DNA from: Perilla frutescens
Taxonomy: Eukaryota > Streptophyta > Magnoliopsida > Lamiales > Lamiaceae
DNA: 64,000 bases
Direction: 5' to 3'
Assembly: GCA_026008535.1 (NCBI GenBank)
Contig: BRKX01000017.1
Location: 4,220,501 to 4,284,500 of the forward strand
In this document: one piece after another, positions 36,630 through 49,366 of the stretch
Position numbering within the stretch: position 1 is the first letter of the stretch
Layout: every line of letters begins with the position of its first letter
The notes under the pieces: generated by a model
Told to the model about the DNA's origin: nothing
The model's input: the letters and a program-made list of their open reading frames with translations, nothing else
Databases searched by the model: none
Position numbers and translations under genes: made by a program

Positions 36630-37965
36630 TGTAAAACCCCAGATTTTTGAATTATATTTAGAGGATTCTTAATAGTAATTAAATAGTTAAGGAAGAAATT
36701 TAAATAAGGTTTAAGTGAAGTCAGATGTCAGTCACGACTTTAGGAGTCAGTTTCTGGTGAAATCGTATTTTCTGAAATTTTGATCTTAACTCTGTTTTGA
36801 TCAAACTTAGTCTTGTTAGAAAGGTTTTAACTCAAGGAGTGTGTTGGTGTTTCCGGAATTTTATTCTGAAGTCATTTGAGTTCCTGGTGATGAAAAACGT
36901 ATTTAAAGGGTGAATGAATAGTAACTTTTGCGTGCGTTCGTGTTTTGAGAAATTTATGAAATGCTCCTCGTTGATCCGAGTCTTGTTCTGTCAGGCCCCT
37001 CTTATGGGAAATGACTCAAGGAATCCGTTCGCGTTCATGGATTTCCATTCTGATGTCAATCGAACGCTCGGGAGCAAAATCTGTCAGTCTGAGTGAATAG
37101 TAAAAAGTAATTCCAAAAAGAAATCTTGGCTCGTTTTTCTTCTGACGATCCCGTCTTCATCCCGAGTTAAGTTGGTTCACTAGTATTCAAGCCAACGAGT
37201 CTCCTAGTATTTTTAGATTCCCTGTCTGAGGTCATTTGGACCTTGACATCGAATAAAGCAACTTCTAACCTAACTCGGGGTAACTAGTGCAGTGTTTCCG
37301 CACTGGAGTGGCTTCTCAAGAAAGCTAAACTCCCCTCTATAAATACAAGGCCACCCCTTTGCTTTCATTTGCTCATTTACCATCCATTTCACTTCCTAGA
37401 GAGTGGGAAAGCTTTGAGAGAAAAGGTGAGAAAGTTCTGTCGAAGTAAAAAGCGTTCTTCGTGAGTGTTCTGCAAGATGACGAGCGGAGTGGCGTGGAAG
37501 GGATGCAGTGAGGGAATGTGCTAGGGGCACCGTTGGGTCATAGCAGGCGTCTCTGCTGCCGTTGTGACTCGACGAGACGTCGAGCTAGCCACCTTCCTTT
37601 GACGCACCTAACCCCGTCCATTCTTGTTCATCGGTCTCAATTCCTTTTCTTTTTTGTCTTTCAATTCCGCATTTACTTTTCGTTCTTCATGTTCTTCGTG
37701 TTCTTCATAAATACTCATTTACCTTCCGTCTAAAGTAGTATTTCGATTCTTATTGAAGTTCCAAGTTAATAACGTTTACGTTATATTTCTCGCTTTATTC
37801 ATGTCGTTATGATTCTCGTTATTATTTCTTGTCATTAGTCTCGTTTATTCCGTCTAAGTTCCATTCAAGTTACATTTAAAGATTTCATCATTATTCTAAA
37901 TGTTAAAGAGGATTATTGTGTTTATGCCGTTATAATGCCGATTTCATTTAAGTTGAAACATGCCA
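36630..37965 (+). repeat. Gypsy-4 5' LTR fragment
   Basis: Starts TGTAAAACCCCAGATTTTTG and follows the Gypsy-1 LTR with many substitutions, including the TATA-like box at 37338-37345 (tataaata). It stops after a segment matching the first ~1.3 kb of the Gypsy-1 LTR, where sequence jumps into the extra ORF. Confidence 0.85.
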
Positions 37966-38355
37966 TTTCGCTCGGTTTAAGAAAGAGTTGAAAGGTTCAG
38001 AAGGGAAACTTGGGACAGTAATGAGCAGTTGTTGTCCTTCATGGCGAGGTATCTGGAAAGGTGAGCTTGGGCTAACGGTTATAGAGGAGAGCCCGAGAGT
38101 GTATCTGACTTGAAAACATGCATCCGCATGTGTGAGCACGCGCCGTCCACTTGGAGGCCTACAATGTATCGCATCCTGCAAAGCACCATCACCTGTGATC
38201 CCGTAATGTATGCTGAAATCGGGAATCTGACAGAGTTCTCCTCAGCCTTGATGGCTAGCTAGGTATCGGAGTATGGCCACGTTCAAGCTTCAACTGAGCA
38301 ACAAGCAGCCAAGCAAAATCCCTCTCTAGTGGTGGAACTGGAACTGCAAAGGGCA
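37966..38355 (+). pseudogene. Gypsy-4 extra upstream ORF, 5' part
   Basis: Encodes the homologue of the Gypsy-1 extra ORF from about its 19th codon (ERVERFRRETWDSNEQLLSF) to ELQRA, where Copia-2 inserted. Stops replace residues in three places: near the start, after RYLER, and before VSEYGH. The remainder is at 47733-48055. Confidence 0.7.
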
Positions 38356-39786
38356 TGTTGGTTTTGTATACTAGAATACTTGTCTTTGTATACTTTTCTG
38401 ATGATGTAAAATGAAAGTTATTGTAGTCACTGTTTGCATTTAGATTATGTTCTATAATTGTTCTATGCAATGTTCCATATACTTACATTGTAGATGATAT
38501 GGTGTGGGGAATCACACGGTAAGATCATATTGTTAGAACCTTCTAAAGTATTAAAGAGCTCACGGCTTAGATGGTCCTGAACACACCATCGGTACACCGT
38601 AGAATAATCTGATAAGTTAGTTTATCTTGACTAACTGATTATTCTAGTACACTTGTTAGTGTATTGAGGAGGATCACGATAGGATACTATTCTTTGTCTC
38701 TGACCCAGTTATTGAGAGAATAAAGATCCACAGAGTTCGGGTTCTGAACACATGTGATATTGGCGAGCTTATGTGTGCGTTGTTTATTACTTTGATTTAT
38801 CAAAGAGTGAGATCTTTTCGTAGATCAAACTCGATATCTTGGATAATAACAATGTATACATAGTGTCTCGAGCAGTGTGCATGAGCACCGTGTCCTGGTG
38901 CACCAGGTTGATGATGTTCTCTTGAGGAAACACAAGTTCATGTTGAAACCCTGCAGATGAAACTTATTCCTTACATGATAAAACTTGTGTGGTACTACTC
39001 AAGGTTTTAGATGTTAATTAATTATAGCTGTCAGAGGCTGACATAATTAATTAATAAAAATTATATCTTAAAGACGGGGAATGGCTGGACTAAAGGAGAA
39101 AACATATTCGTAAATATGTATTAAATTGGTAGGTCAGTTTTACTTCTTTAGTGGAATAAAAGTAAAACTTAATTTATTTAATTATAACTTAGGTTTATTG
39201 GATTTTGGATATTAAATAAATTAGTGGGCCAATTTAATATTCTTCTAGATCCCTGTTGTAGCCCAAATTGACTGATAGTGGATTGAATATAGAACTTCAG
39301 ATAGAGGCCCAAACCCAGTAGGGTTTCAGAAGTAAAATTTCGTCGACTTCCCTATAAAAGGGGAAGGGGGGATGAAATTTTCACACTTTAGATCAGCCCC
39401 TCTTCGTCTCTCAAAGTTATCCACGGATTTCACAACCCTATCTAGTAGATTTCAGCCCACTCTGAATCTAGATACAGACCGAGAATACAATAGAAGATCT
39501 TGAAGTAGAATTTGTGTTGGTCGAATTTTTGGAGATAAGTGGCGCCATTACTGTGATCATTCAACAGCAAGATCAGATCTTTAATCTTGTCCACAGACCG
39601 TCTATCGTTTTGTAAGTAGTTTCGTTTTCTATGTCTTCCGCTTTATTAGATTTGAATCTGCTTTGCCTGCTATTTGATTAGATTGTGATAAACATGCATG
39701 TTACATAAAATTATGATTTGCATGAACATGGATTAATGAACAACCAAATAGATTCTGCGGTGGTTTAATTCGAAAAAACCCCAACA
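38356..39786 (+). repeat. Copia-2 5' LTR
   Basis: TGTTGGTTTTG...CCCCAACA. A TATA box tataaaag lies at 39353-39360, repeated at 47293-47300 in the 3' LTR. Transcription probably starts shortly downstream, near the atcagcccctc segment. Confidence 0.93.
39353..39360 (+). promoter_or_regulatory. Probable Copia-2 LTR TATA box
   Basis: tataaaag about 1 kb into the LTR in an otherwise GC-mixed segment, conserved in both LTRs. Confidence 0.5.
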
Positions 39787-39787
39787 G

Positions 39788-39800
39788 TGGTATCAGAGCC
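39788..39800 (+). other. Copia-2 primer-binding site
   Basis: TGGTATCAGAGCC one base after the LTR end, a perfect match to the usual initiator-Met tRNA complement. Confidence 0.9.
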
Positions 39801-42263
39801 AGGTTTTGGCACTGTTCTAGGATTAATCCAAGCATAAATTCAAATTACATAATTAAATTTGATGATGGATTTATGGTGTTTAAATTTTCAGATTTAATTG
39901 GTCATGTATTTTGATTTTATGGTATTCAAAACTTGGAAGAATTTGAGATGTAAAAAATTGAGAATTCTAGTTTTGAGGTGTTGAGAATTTTCGATTATTA
40001 TGGATATAGATTTGGAATGATATTTGATGTTCTTCAAATTTCCAGATTTATTATTTCATAATTTTTGAAAATTTGGTTGTCAAAATTTTCGAATTTTGAT
40101 GTTCTAAAATTCCCTAATTTGTTGTTTAAATTTTCGATCACTATGAATTAAATTGGGATGGATTTTTTATCAAGATCAAAATTTCCACATTTAATTTAGA
40201 TAGGTTTCAAAAATTTGGTGATTAGAAAAAGATTAGGTAATTTTTTATGTATATCTTAAGTTACTTATTTCTAATCTAGATAGGTTTGAAATTAGAATTT
40301 TAAATTTGGTAATTTTTGAAGCGGATCAAAATTTTCAGATTTTAATTCTTGTAAATTTCGAAAACCTACACTATATTATTTGGAATTGTTTTTTATTAAT
40401 GTCAAAATTTCTAAATATGAAATATAGGGATTATTTTTCGATCTTAATTAATTATTTGGAGAAGATTTTGATGAAAACCAAATTTCTAGATTTATTAATT
40501 GAGATGGATCGAAAATAATGTGTATTGGATTAAGATTTGATATTATTTGATGTATATCTTAATTTACCTAATTTTAATCTAGATAGATTTGAAAATAGAA
40601 TTTTAAATTTGGAAGAATTTGAAGTGAATCAAATTTTCAGATTTATTATTTGGATATTTTTAAAAATCTATGTATTAAAATTGGATAAGGTAATTTTTGG
40701 ATATATACAAATAATTATCAAAATCCAATTGTGATAAGAATTTAATTTTGGATAGGTTTTGGAAGATTTTGAAGTGGATCAAATCTTCAAACCTTATCCT
40801 TAAAGATTTACATTCTTATAGATAATATTTGGATTAGATTTTTTATTTATATCAATATATCCAATTATTATTTAATTAGGGAGGTTTGAAAATATTAAAT
40901 AAATTTGGTGGATAATTATAATTAATTTCCAGATTTATTTTGCAATTATTTTCGAAAATAACAAGTTTAAAATTGGTGGATAATTATTTTAATTTCCAAT
41001 TTTTATCTTGTGGATAATATCAAATTAATTAATTTAATTAATTGTAAAATTTGAATATTATTTAATATTCATGCATAGATATCATATGTTATTTTATGTG
41101 GATCATATAATAAATGATTGTTGGATTTGTGTAGACTGTGTTTGTTTGCAGGTTTACCAACTATCATGGCTCTTTTATTTTATGTGATGTATGTTTATGT
41201 TGAATGAATGTTGGTTGTATGCCGGTTTGGCTACGTGATTTTAATCCATGAGAAAATCCATGGATTAGGTCTAGGTTTTATTTTACGTTGTTTTAATGTA
41301 ATAGATATAAAGTTGTTAGGCCGAGTTTTTGAGTTGTAATTTTTATTCTAGCAATATTAGATTTTTCGTTTTGGAATAGATAATCTGTATTAAATAAAGA
41401 TCGGAGATCAACTCAAAGAAGGAAAGTAGTTCAGCACCAAGGTTCACCGGTTCATATCCCGAAACCCTAAATGGAGCTAGGGTTTTCGGCGAGGCGCGAT
41501 GAAGGGGGCGGCGGCCAAGCCTGTTTCCGGAGCTGACTTTCTACTTTTATCTCATCAATCAACATGAGATATAAGCCATGATAGTTGGAATATTACTGTT
41601 GCTTATTATGTTGAAGCATGCAATGGATGTTTTATCATTTTATGTGATGTTTGCATGTTCGATAATAGGATAAAAATGAAACCTCTAACATAAATAACTA
41701 AGTGGGAGGAATTCATACCAAAGTATGTAGAAATCTCATACGGTTTCCATTAAAATCTTGTTTAATTAAGAAGTGATGGGCATGCGTGTTGACATCGGTC
41801 TTCCTCCATATCGGATGTGTCATATCACAGATTTCTCTAGAAATTAAATCTCCTAAATGGATAGTTGTAGAACACTATTGGAACTAACTGACTCCTCCAT
41901 CTGGAGCGGTTAAATTCGAATAGTGATCTTGGTGTGAAGATAATGGTGTGCACACTTAGATGTGATTTATTGATAAACGTCCACACGATCGTGGCTTATC
42001 AGTTAGACAATTACATGACTGTGTCTATTATCCGGCTATTAATTTGCTTGTTGTAAGGAAACTTAACTGGAGGCAAATTAAAGGTTTAACCTATTTAAAA
42101 ATGAGATTTATAAACGTCCACACGATCGTAGCTTATAGAAATCATTTTTAAAGTGTCGGTGGAAAAGTATATAATTTTTATGAGGTTTTCGATTATATAC
42201 TATTTATCCTAAATAGTTTTGTGACTGTACTGCATGTTTAATTTCAGTTTTTTCATATCAACA
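39801..42263 (+). other. Copia-2 long leader with internal repeats
   Basis: 2.4 kb without a gene. 39830-40990 is very AT-rich and built from degenerate repeats around aatttgaagtggatcaaaattttcagattt (e.g. 40310, 40610, 40757). 41440-41520 is locally GC-rich with a stem-forming pair aaaccctaa/tagggttt. A 24-bp motif containing cgtccacacgatcgt occurs at about 41975 and 42113. Confidence 0.7.
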
Positions 42264-42959
42264 ATGGTACTCTCCAATCTGTCCTCAATCCTCAAAGAAA
42301 ACAAACTTGTCGGTGAAAACTACAATGACTGGCTTCGTAACCTTAACTTAGTTCTTGTTGCTGAGGGACACAAGTTTGTACTTGAAGAGGTTTGTCCTCA
42401 GACGCTAGATGAGGGTTCTGACAAAGCCTAAAAGGTTGCATATGATAAGTGGGTTAGGTCTAATGAGATAGCGCGCTGTTACATTCTGGCATCTATGTCA
42501 AGTGTGTTGCAACATCAGCATGAGCCTATGAAAACCGCTTATGATATCATGTATAACCTGAGACAGCTATTCGGTCATCAGAACCGCTCGGCACGTCATT
42601 TGGCAATGAAGAAACTAATGGATGCGAGAATGGCTGACTCCACACCTGTTAGGGATCATGTTCTCATGATGATGGGGTATTTATCTGAGATCGAGACCTT
42701 GGGTGGAGAATTGGACGTCGAGTCTTAAATCGACATTGTTCTTTATAGCTTGTCCTCGAAGTTTGAGCAATTCAAGCTGAACTTTAACATGATTAAAAGA
42801 GATGTCAACCTGACTGAACTGCTCATAGATCTTCAGGCGGCTGAATTACTCCAAAAAAGCGATCCTCAGGCCCACATAGCTGAAAAATGAGCGTCTTCTT
42901 CTGGTGGAAAAAGGAAAAAGAGAAACGCACCTAAAAAGACTGCAGATGAGGCGCCTAAG
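42264..42959 (+). pseudogene. Copia-2 gag
   Basis: The start ATG at 42264 is preceded by atcaaca. The product shows the Copia Gag pattern: ENKLVGENYNDWLRNLNLVL near the N-terminus, YDIMYNLRQLFGHQNRSARH in the middle and FEQFKLNFNM. In-frame stops lie at 42429-42431, 42726-42728 and near 42887-42889. It continues in the same frame into pol, as in most Copia elements with one gag-pol frame. Confidence 0.85.
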
Positions 42960-45900
42960 GTGAAGAAGCCAAAGGTAAAGATTCCTCCTGAGGAGTTCAA
43001 GTCAAAGACTAAGTGTTTCAAGTGCGGCCAACCAGGTCACTGGAAGGTGGCGTGTCCTAACAAGAAGAAAAAGAGAGGTACATCTCACACTCTGGTTGTA
43101 GAAACATGTTTAGCAACTTGTTCTACCCAGTCAAGGGTAGTAGATACTCCAGCTACTGATCATGTTTGCATGTCTTTATATGGGTTCCTGGTTAAAAGAC
43201 AGCTGAGTGAGAATGAAATCACCGTCTACATGGGCAATGCTACGAGAGTGGCGGCTGTTGCAGTGGGAGACGTTGTTTTACCTTCCAGTAGTGATAGAAC
43301 TTTGGTTTTGAAAGATTGCCTTTATGTGCCTTGTTTTAGGCGAAACTTAATTTCAGTTTCTAAATGGATTATGGATGGATATTCTGTTTCTCTTAATAAC
43401 AAAGTAATTATCTTTAGTGGTAAACATTTTATCTGTTCTGGCATATTGGATGGACACTTATACTTTCTTAAACCAACTGAAAACACTACGCAAAGACAAC
43501 TGTTGAATACATCGATCATAAACCCTAACAAGAGAAAAAAACCTTCAAACTTAAATCAAACCTATCTTTCGCATCTAAGGCTAGGTCATATTAACCTTAA
43601 GAGGATATAAAGGCTTGTAAATGATGGACCATTGTCTTCTTTGGTCCTGGAATCATTTCCTTTGTGTGAATCCTGTTTGAAAGGTAAAATGACCAAGCGT
43701 CCTTTCCAGTCAAAAGGAAATAGATCCGAAGGGATATTAGATTTGATTCACTCTGACCTGTGCAGTCCTATGTCAGTTCAAGCTCGATGAGGGTTTGAGT
43801 ATTTCATCACTCTCATTGATGATTACTCTAGATACGGTTATATCTACCTGTTACGTCGCAAGTCTGAATGCTTTGAGAAATTCAAAGAGTTCAAGGCGGA
43901 AGTGGAGAAACGAACAGGCAGAAGTATCAAGTCACTACGTTCTGATCATGGTGGCGGGTACCTCTCAAGCGAATTTAGGGATTATATGGCAGAGAATGGG
44001 ATTACCTCCCAGTTGACTGCGCCTGGAATGCCACAGCAAAATGGTGTGGCGGAAAGAAGGAATCATACATTGTTAGAGATGGTTAGATCGATGATGAGTT
44101 ATTCTGAGCTGCCCATTTCATTCTGGAGATATGCCTTGGAAACGGCAGCCTACATTCTTAACTTGGTTCCGTCAAAATCAGTTCCTTCTACGCCCACAGA
44201 ATTATGGACTGGACGAAAGCCCAGTTTGAACCATATTCGGATTTGGGGTAGCCCAGCACACGTATTGCACAAGGAAGCTAATAAGCTGGCTCCTCGTACT
44301 GATGTAAGGTTGTTCATTGGATATCCTAGAGGAACGAAAGATGGTTTGTTTTATAGTCCTAAGGATCAGAAGATCATTGTCAGCACCAATACTCGATTCT
44401 TAGAGGAAGACTATGTCATAAACCACAAACCAAGGAGTTAAATCATCCTTGAGGAGTTAAGGGGAGGATCGAATCCTATACCAGTTGTACAAGAAGAGGA
44501 ACCACCAAACACTGCACAACGTGTCACAGAAGTACAGGAACTGCCTCGTCGCAGTGGGAGGGTTGTACACTAACCTGATAGATCCATTGGTCTGGGAAAG
44601 GCTTCAGATTTCCCAAAGGGACTAAATGAATTAGATCCCAGGACCTATGACGAGGCAATTCGAGATAAAGATGCGGATTCTTGGAAAACTACAATGGAAT
44701 CTGAGATTGGATCTATGGATCACAATCAAGTCTGGGAGCTCGTAGAACCACTAGATGGGATTAAACCCATTGGGTGTAAGTGGATCTACAAGTACAAGAG
44801 AGGAGCTGACGGGAAGATTGAAACCTTCAAAGCTAGATTGGTGGCGAAAGGGTATACTCAGAAAGAAGGGATCAATTATGAGGAAACCTTTTCACCGGTA
44901 GCCATGCTTAAGTCAATCCGGATTCTCTTGTCAATTGCCGCTCATTTGGATTATGAGATCTGGCAGATGGATGTCAAGACAGCTTTCCTAAATGGAAGTC
45001 TTGAAGAAAATATTCACATGAAACAACCAGAGGGATTCATTGCTAAAGGCCAAGAGCACTTGGTGTGTAAGCTTAAGAGATCCATTTATGGACTTAAGCA
45101 GGCATCGAGATCTTGGAACATCCGATTTGACGAGGTTATCCAGTCATATGGATTTGTGCAAAGTCCGGATGAGAGCTGTGTGTACAATAAATGTGATGGA
45201 AACGGGTGGCATTCCTCGTACTTTATGTTGATGACATCTTGCTTATTGGAAATAGTAAGAAGGAGTTATCAAACATTAGGGTGTGGTTGTCCAAGCAATT
45301 CATATGAAGGATCTGGGTGAAGCCGGACATGTCCTTGGCATCAAGATCATTCGAGATCGCCAGAAAAGGATATTATGTTTGTCCTAACCTACTTATATCG
45401 ATACAGTGCTAGCTAGGTTTAGCAAGCAAGATTCCAAGAAAGGTTTTATACCTTACAGGTATGGAATTCATCTATCCAAGAAAATGTGTCCCCAAACACA
45501 GTCTGAGATAGAGAAAATGAAGAAACTACCATATGCTTCGGCTGTGGGAAGTTTGATGTATACTATGCTATGCACTAGGCCTGATATATGCTATGTCGTA
45601 GGCATGGTGAGCAGATATCAGTCTAACCCTAGACAAGGTCACAGGACTGCGGTCAAAAACATTCTCAAGTACCTTAAAAGGACTCGAGACTACATGTTGG
45701 TTTTTCTCTCTGATAGTCTAGTGTCTTTGGGTTATACAGACTCAGATTTTCAAACCGATAAAGATTAGAGTAAGTCTACCTCGGGCTATGTGTTTACATT
45801 AGGAGGTGGAGCCATCGCATGGAGGAGCATTAAGTAGAAATGCATTGCGGATTCCACCATGGAAGCCGAGTATGTAGCTGCCTCTGAGGCTGCAAAAGAG

Positions 45901-46211
45901 GTTTTCTGGCTCTACGGGTTCCTAGAGGGCTTCTGCATGGTTCCTGGTTTGCTTAAGACTATCACGATATACTGTGATAATTTTGATGCAGTGGCAAACT
46001 CGAAGGAACCTAGAGCTCACAATGCAAGTAAACACATAGAGAGAAAGTAACATCTTATATGAGAAATCATTAAGAGAGGAGACGTGGCGGTGGTCAAGAT
46101 TGCATCAGAGGACAACCTGGCTGATCCATTCACGAAGAGCCTGCCGGCTAAGACCTTTGATGGCCACGTAGAGAAAATGGGAGTGAGATGCAGACCTGGT
46201 GGCGTAGTTTG
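42960..46211 (+). pseudogene. Copia-2 pol: zinc knuckle, protease, integrase, RT, RNase H
   Basis: The zinc knuckle is CFKCGQPGHWKVACPN (about 43017). The protease site reads DTPATDHVC, so the catalytic Gly is replaced by Pro. Integrase (43560-44440) has HLRLGHINL, CESCLKGKM, LIHSDLC, LIDDYSRYGY, SDHGGGYLS and GVAERRNHTLLEM. RT (44694-45330) has KARLVAKGYTQKEG, MDVKTAFLNGSLEE and LKRSIYGLKQASR. The YVDD active site (45224-45235) is displaced by a frameshift near 45200; a second frameshift is near 45300. RNase H (45406-46211) has RPDICYVVGMVSRYQ, MEAEYVAASEAAKEVFW and ADPFTKSLP. Stops lie near 43608, 43789, 44440, 45766 and 45837. The copy is non-functional. Confidence 0.93.
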
Positions 46212-46287
46212 AGTTGATAGTTTTGATTGGAGAGTTAGTTGTCAGTTTTTATGCTTGAAAGACATGCTTCAAGTATAAGTGGGAGAT

Positions 46288-47727
46288 TGTTGGTTTTGTA
46301 TACTAGAAGACTTGTCTTTGTATACTTTTCTGATTATATGATGATATGAAATGAAAGTTATTGCAATCACTGTTTGCATTTAGATTATGTTCTATAATTG
46401 TTCTATGCAATGTTCCATATACTTACATTGTAGATGATATGGTGTGGGGAGTCACACAGTAAGATCATATCATTAGAACCTTGTAAAGTATTAAAGAGCT
46501 CATGGCTTAAATGGTCCAGAACACACCATCGGTACACCGTAGAATAATCTGATAAGTTAGTTTATCTTGACTAACTGATTATTCTAGTACACTTGTTAGT
46601 GTATTGAGGAGGATCACGATAGGATACTATTCTCTATCTCTGACCCAGTTACTGAGAGAATAAAGATCCACAGAGTTCGGGTTCTGAACTCATGTGATAT
46701 TGGCGAGCTTATGTGTGCGTTGTTTATTACTTTGATTTATCAATGAGTGAGATCTTTTCGTAGATCAAACTCGATATCTTGGGTAATGACAATGTATATA
46801 TAGTGTCTCGAGCAGTATGCATGAGCACCGTGTCCTGGTACCCCAGGTTGATGATGTTCTATTGAGGAAACACAAGTTCATGTTGAAACCCTGCAGGTGG
46901 AATTTATTCCTTACATGATAAAGCTTGTGTAGTACTACTCAAGGTTTTAGATGTTAATTAATTATAGTTGTCAGAGTCTGACATAATTAATTAATAAATA
47001 TTATATCTTAAACACGGAGAATGGCTGGACTAAAGGAGAAAACATATTCGTAAATATGTATTAAATTGGTAGGCCAGTTTTACTTCTTTAGTGGAATAAA
47101 AGTAAAACTTAATTTATTTAATTATATCCTAGGTTTATTGGATATTGGATATTAAATAAATTAGTGAGTCAATTTAATATTCTTTTAGATCCCTGTTGTA
47201 GCCCAAATTGACTGATAGTGGACTGGATATCGAACTTGAGATAGAGGCACAAACCCAGTAGGGTTTGAGAAGTAAAATTTCGCCCACTTCCCTATAAAAG
47301 GGGAAGGGGGGGACGAAATTTTCACACTTTAGATCAGCCCCTCTTCGTCTCTCAAAGTTATCCACAGATTTCACAACCCTATCTAGTAGATTTCAGCCCA
47401 CTCTGAATCTAGATACAGTCCGGGAATACAACATAAGATCTTGAAGTAGAATCTGTGTTGGTCGAATTTTTGGAGATAAGTGGCGCCATTACTGTGTTCA
47501 TTCAACAGCAAGATTAGATCTTTAATCTTGTCCACAGACCGTCTATCGTTTTGTAAGTAGATTCATTTTCTATGTCTTCCGCTTTATTAGATTTGAATAT
47601 GCTTTGTCTGCTATTTGATTAGACTGTGATAAACATGCATGTTACATAAAATTATGATTTGCATGAATATGGATTAATGAACAACCAAATAGATCCTATG
47701 GTGGTTTAATTCGAAAAAACCCCAATA
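46288..47727 (+). repeat. Copia-2 3' LTR
   Basis: Starts TGTTGGTTTTG after the purine-rich aagtgggagat and ends CCCCAATA. Highly similar to the 5' LTR, with scattered substitutions and a small indel near 46330. Confidence 0.93.
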
Positions 47728-47732
47728 GGGCA

Positions 47733-48055
47733 ACCCTCAACAGTTCTCCGGGATTCCAAGTGCCGCGCCTCCATGATGAAGGAGCCTCAGGAGTGGGACC
47801 TTCAAATGTCCGGATCGTGAATCACACTGAGTCTCTATTTTCTTGCACTCCTCAAATGAACCAGTGGACCCCTGCATTCGCTTCTCAGAGTCTGGGCAGT
47901 GTATGTCCCATCAGTACCCCGAAGGGAACGTCAGTATGAGGAAGTTCAAGTTCAGCGTGCCAGAGATAGTTGAAGATGAGGAAGAAGAGGAGGAAGGCAA
48001 GGAGGAAGTAGGGTCGCCATACAAGGGGAAAGGGAAGGCTCCAGCCTATAATTAA
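47733..48055 (+). pseudogene. Gypsy-4 extra upstream ORF, 3' part
   Basis: Continues the frame cut at 38355 (LNSSPGFQVP, EGASGVGPSN, CTPQMNQWTPAFASQSLG). A one-base loss near 47895 shifts it to QCMSHQYPEGN. It then ends with the acidic VEDEEEEEEGKEE block and KGKGKAPAYN before TAA at 48053-48055. About 380 bp separate it from the gag start. Confidence 0.72.
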
Positions 48056-48431
48056 GTTGTAGTAGGTGTAGTAGGTGTTGTTATTAGAACACCTAGTTAT
48101 CTAATCCATCTGTCTGTCTGCCTGTTTATCTGATGTCTGTTTAATTCACTTTAACCTAGATCCTAATATGTAAATTATGCATTAACTTTTCTAGACTCTA
48201 ATAGTGGCAGTGAATTTTCCAAAAGACTGCCCTATTTCATTTGTAACCCAGAACTCTTTCTTATATTATCGATGCCAAAGTCCTCATAACGAGGTAATTT
48301 TCCCTTTATGCTTGATATCATTTAAAATTCCGCCTTGCTTAATCTATCTTGCGTAAATTAAAGACCTTATCGAAAGGCATTTTTGCTTTGTGTGAATTCA
48401 ATCGAGCGTCGCTAATACTTAGTTCTTTAAA

Positions 48432-49366
48432 ATGCCGCCAAGAAGAAGACAAGCCGAGAACGAAGACGAAAATGAACCTGAGCAAGCCCCAAATCCCGAT
48501 CCAAGAGACGAAAATGTGTTTCTGAAACACAACCCTCTATCTTTCAATGGTTTAGGTGATCTAATGGATGCCGAAAAATGGATCCGTTCCTTAGCGCGGA
48601 TTTTCAATTTCATAGCCTGTTCGGAAGAAGAGAAGTTGAGTTGCGCTCTTTTCATGTTAACATATGATGCGAACTATTGGTGGGAGTCTGTTCGAAGGAT
48701 AATAACCCCTGAGCAATGGGCGAAGTATAGTTGGGAGGATTTCAAGCACGACTTATATCAGAAGTACATTCCGGATTGTTATCGAGAGGCAAAAAAATGG
48801 AGTTTTGGAACTTGAAGCAAGGAAAGAAGACGGTGTCGGAGTACGATAGGGAGTTTAACCAGTTGTCAAGGCATGCTCCACATCTAGTGGATTCAGACGG
48901 GAATAAAGCACGCAAGTTCAAGAAGGGACTTCGGTCTAAGATTGGCATAGCCCTCGTTGGGCAAGATAACATGTCTTATGCTCAAACCCTAGCTAAGGCC
49001 TTAAGCATAGAAGCCATCCTCGCTCGTGAGAGAGTTCAGCCCCCACAGCCAGCAAATGATCCAAAAGGAAAGAGACAGTGGGAAGGAGGAATGAGAGATG
49101 ATAGAGGAAAGAAACCCCACTGGCAAAGCTGAGAGTCAGGGGTACCTCACAGTCAACCTGACCTTAACCCTGGTCCAAGGCCAAGTCAAAAGTGCGGAAA
49201 GACGCACCTTGGAGCCTGTCGAGCCAACCAAACTGGGTGCTATAACTGTGGAGAAGAGGGACACTTCAAGAGGGAGTGTCCTAAAGGAAACAACAGACGA
49301 TCCCAGACGCCACAGCAACCCCTGTACCCGCAACCGCTTCGATGATTCCCTGGAAATCAACCAAAG
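48432..49366 (+). pseudogene. Gypsy-4 gag
   Basis: The ATG at 48432 starts MPPRRRQAENEDENEPEQAP. Then come FLKHNPLSFNGLGDLMDAEKW and WEDFKHDLYQKYIPDCYREA, which shows the uninterrupted site where Gypsy-1 carries the solo LTR. A one-base loss in an A-run near 48790 shifts frame to EFWNLKQGKKTVSEYDREF. There is a stop at 49130-49132, and the zinc knuckle CYNCGEEGHFKREC lies near 49238-49279. Confidence 0.87.

Larger units (their letters stand above)
38356..47727 (+). mobile_element. Ty1/Copia LTR retrotransposon (Copia-2), full length, defective
   Basis: LTRs 38356-39786 (1431 bp) and 46288-47727 (1440 bp) are highly similar. The target duplication GGGCA is perfect (38351-38355 and 47728-47732). 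The primer site is at 39788-39800 and the purine tract gtgggagat lies before the 3' LTR. An unusually long 2.4-kb leader precedes gag-pol. The 3' LTR ends CCCCAATA instead of CCCCAACA, so one terminal base has mutated. The Copia order (integrase before RT) is clear. Stops and frameshifts make it non-autonomous. Confidence 0.95.
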
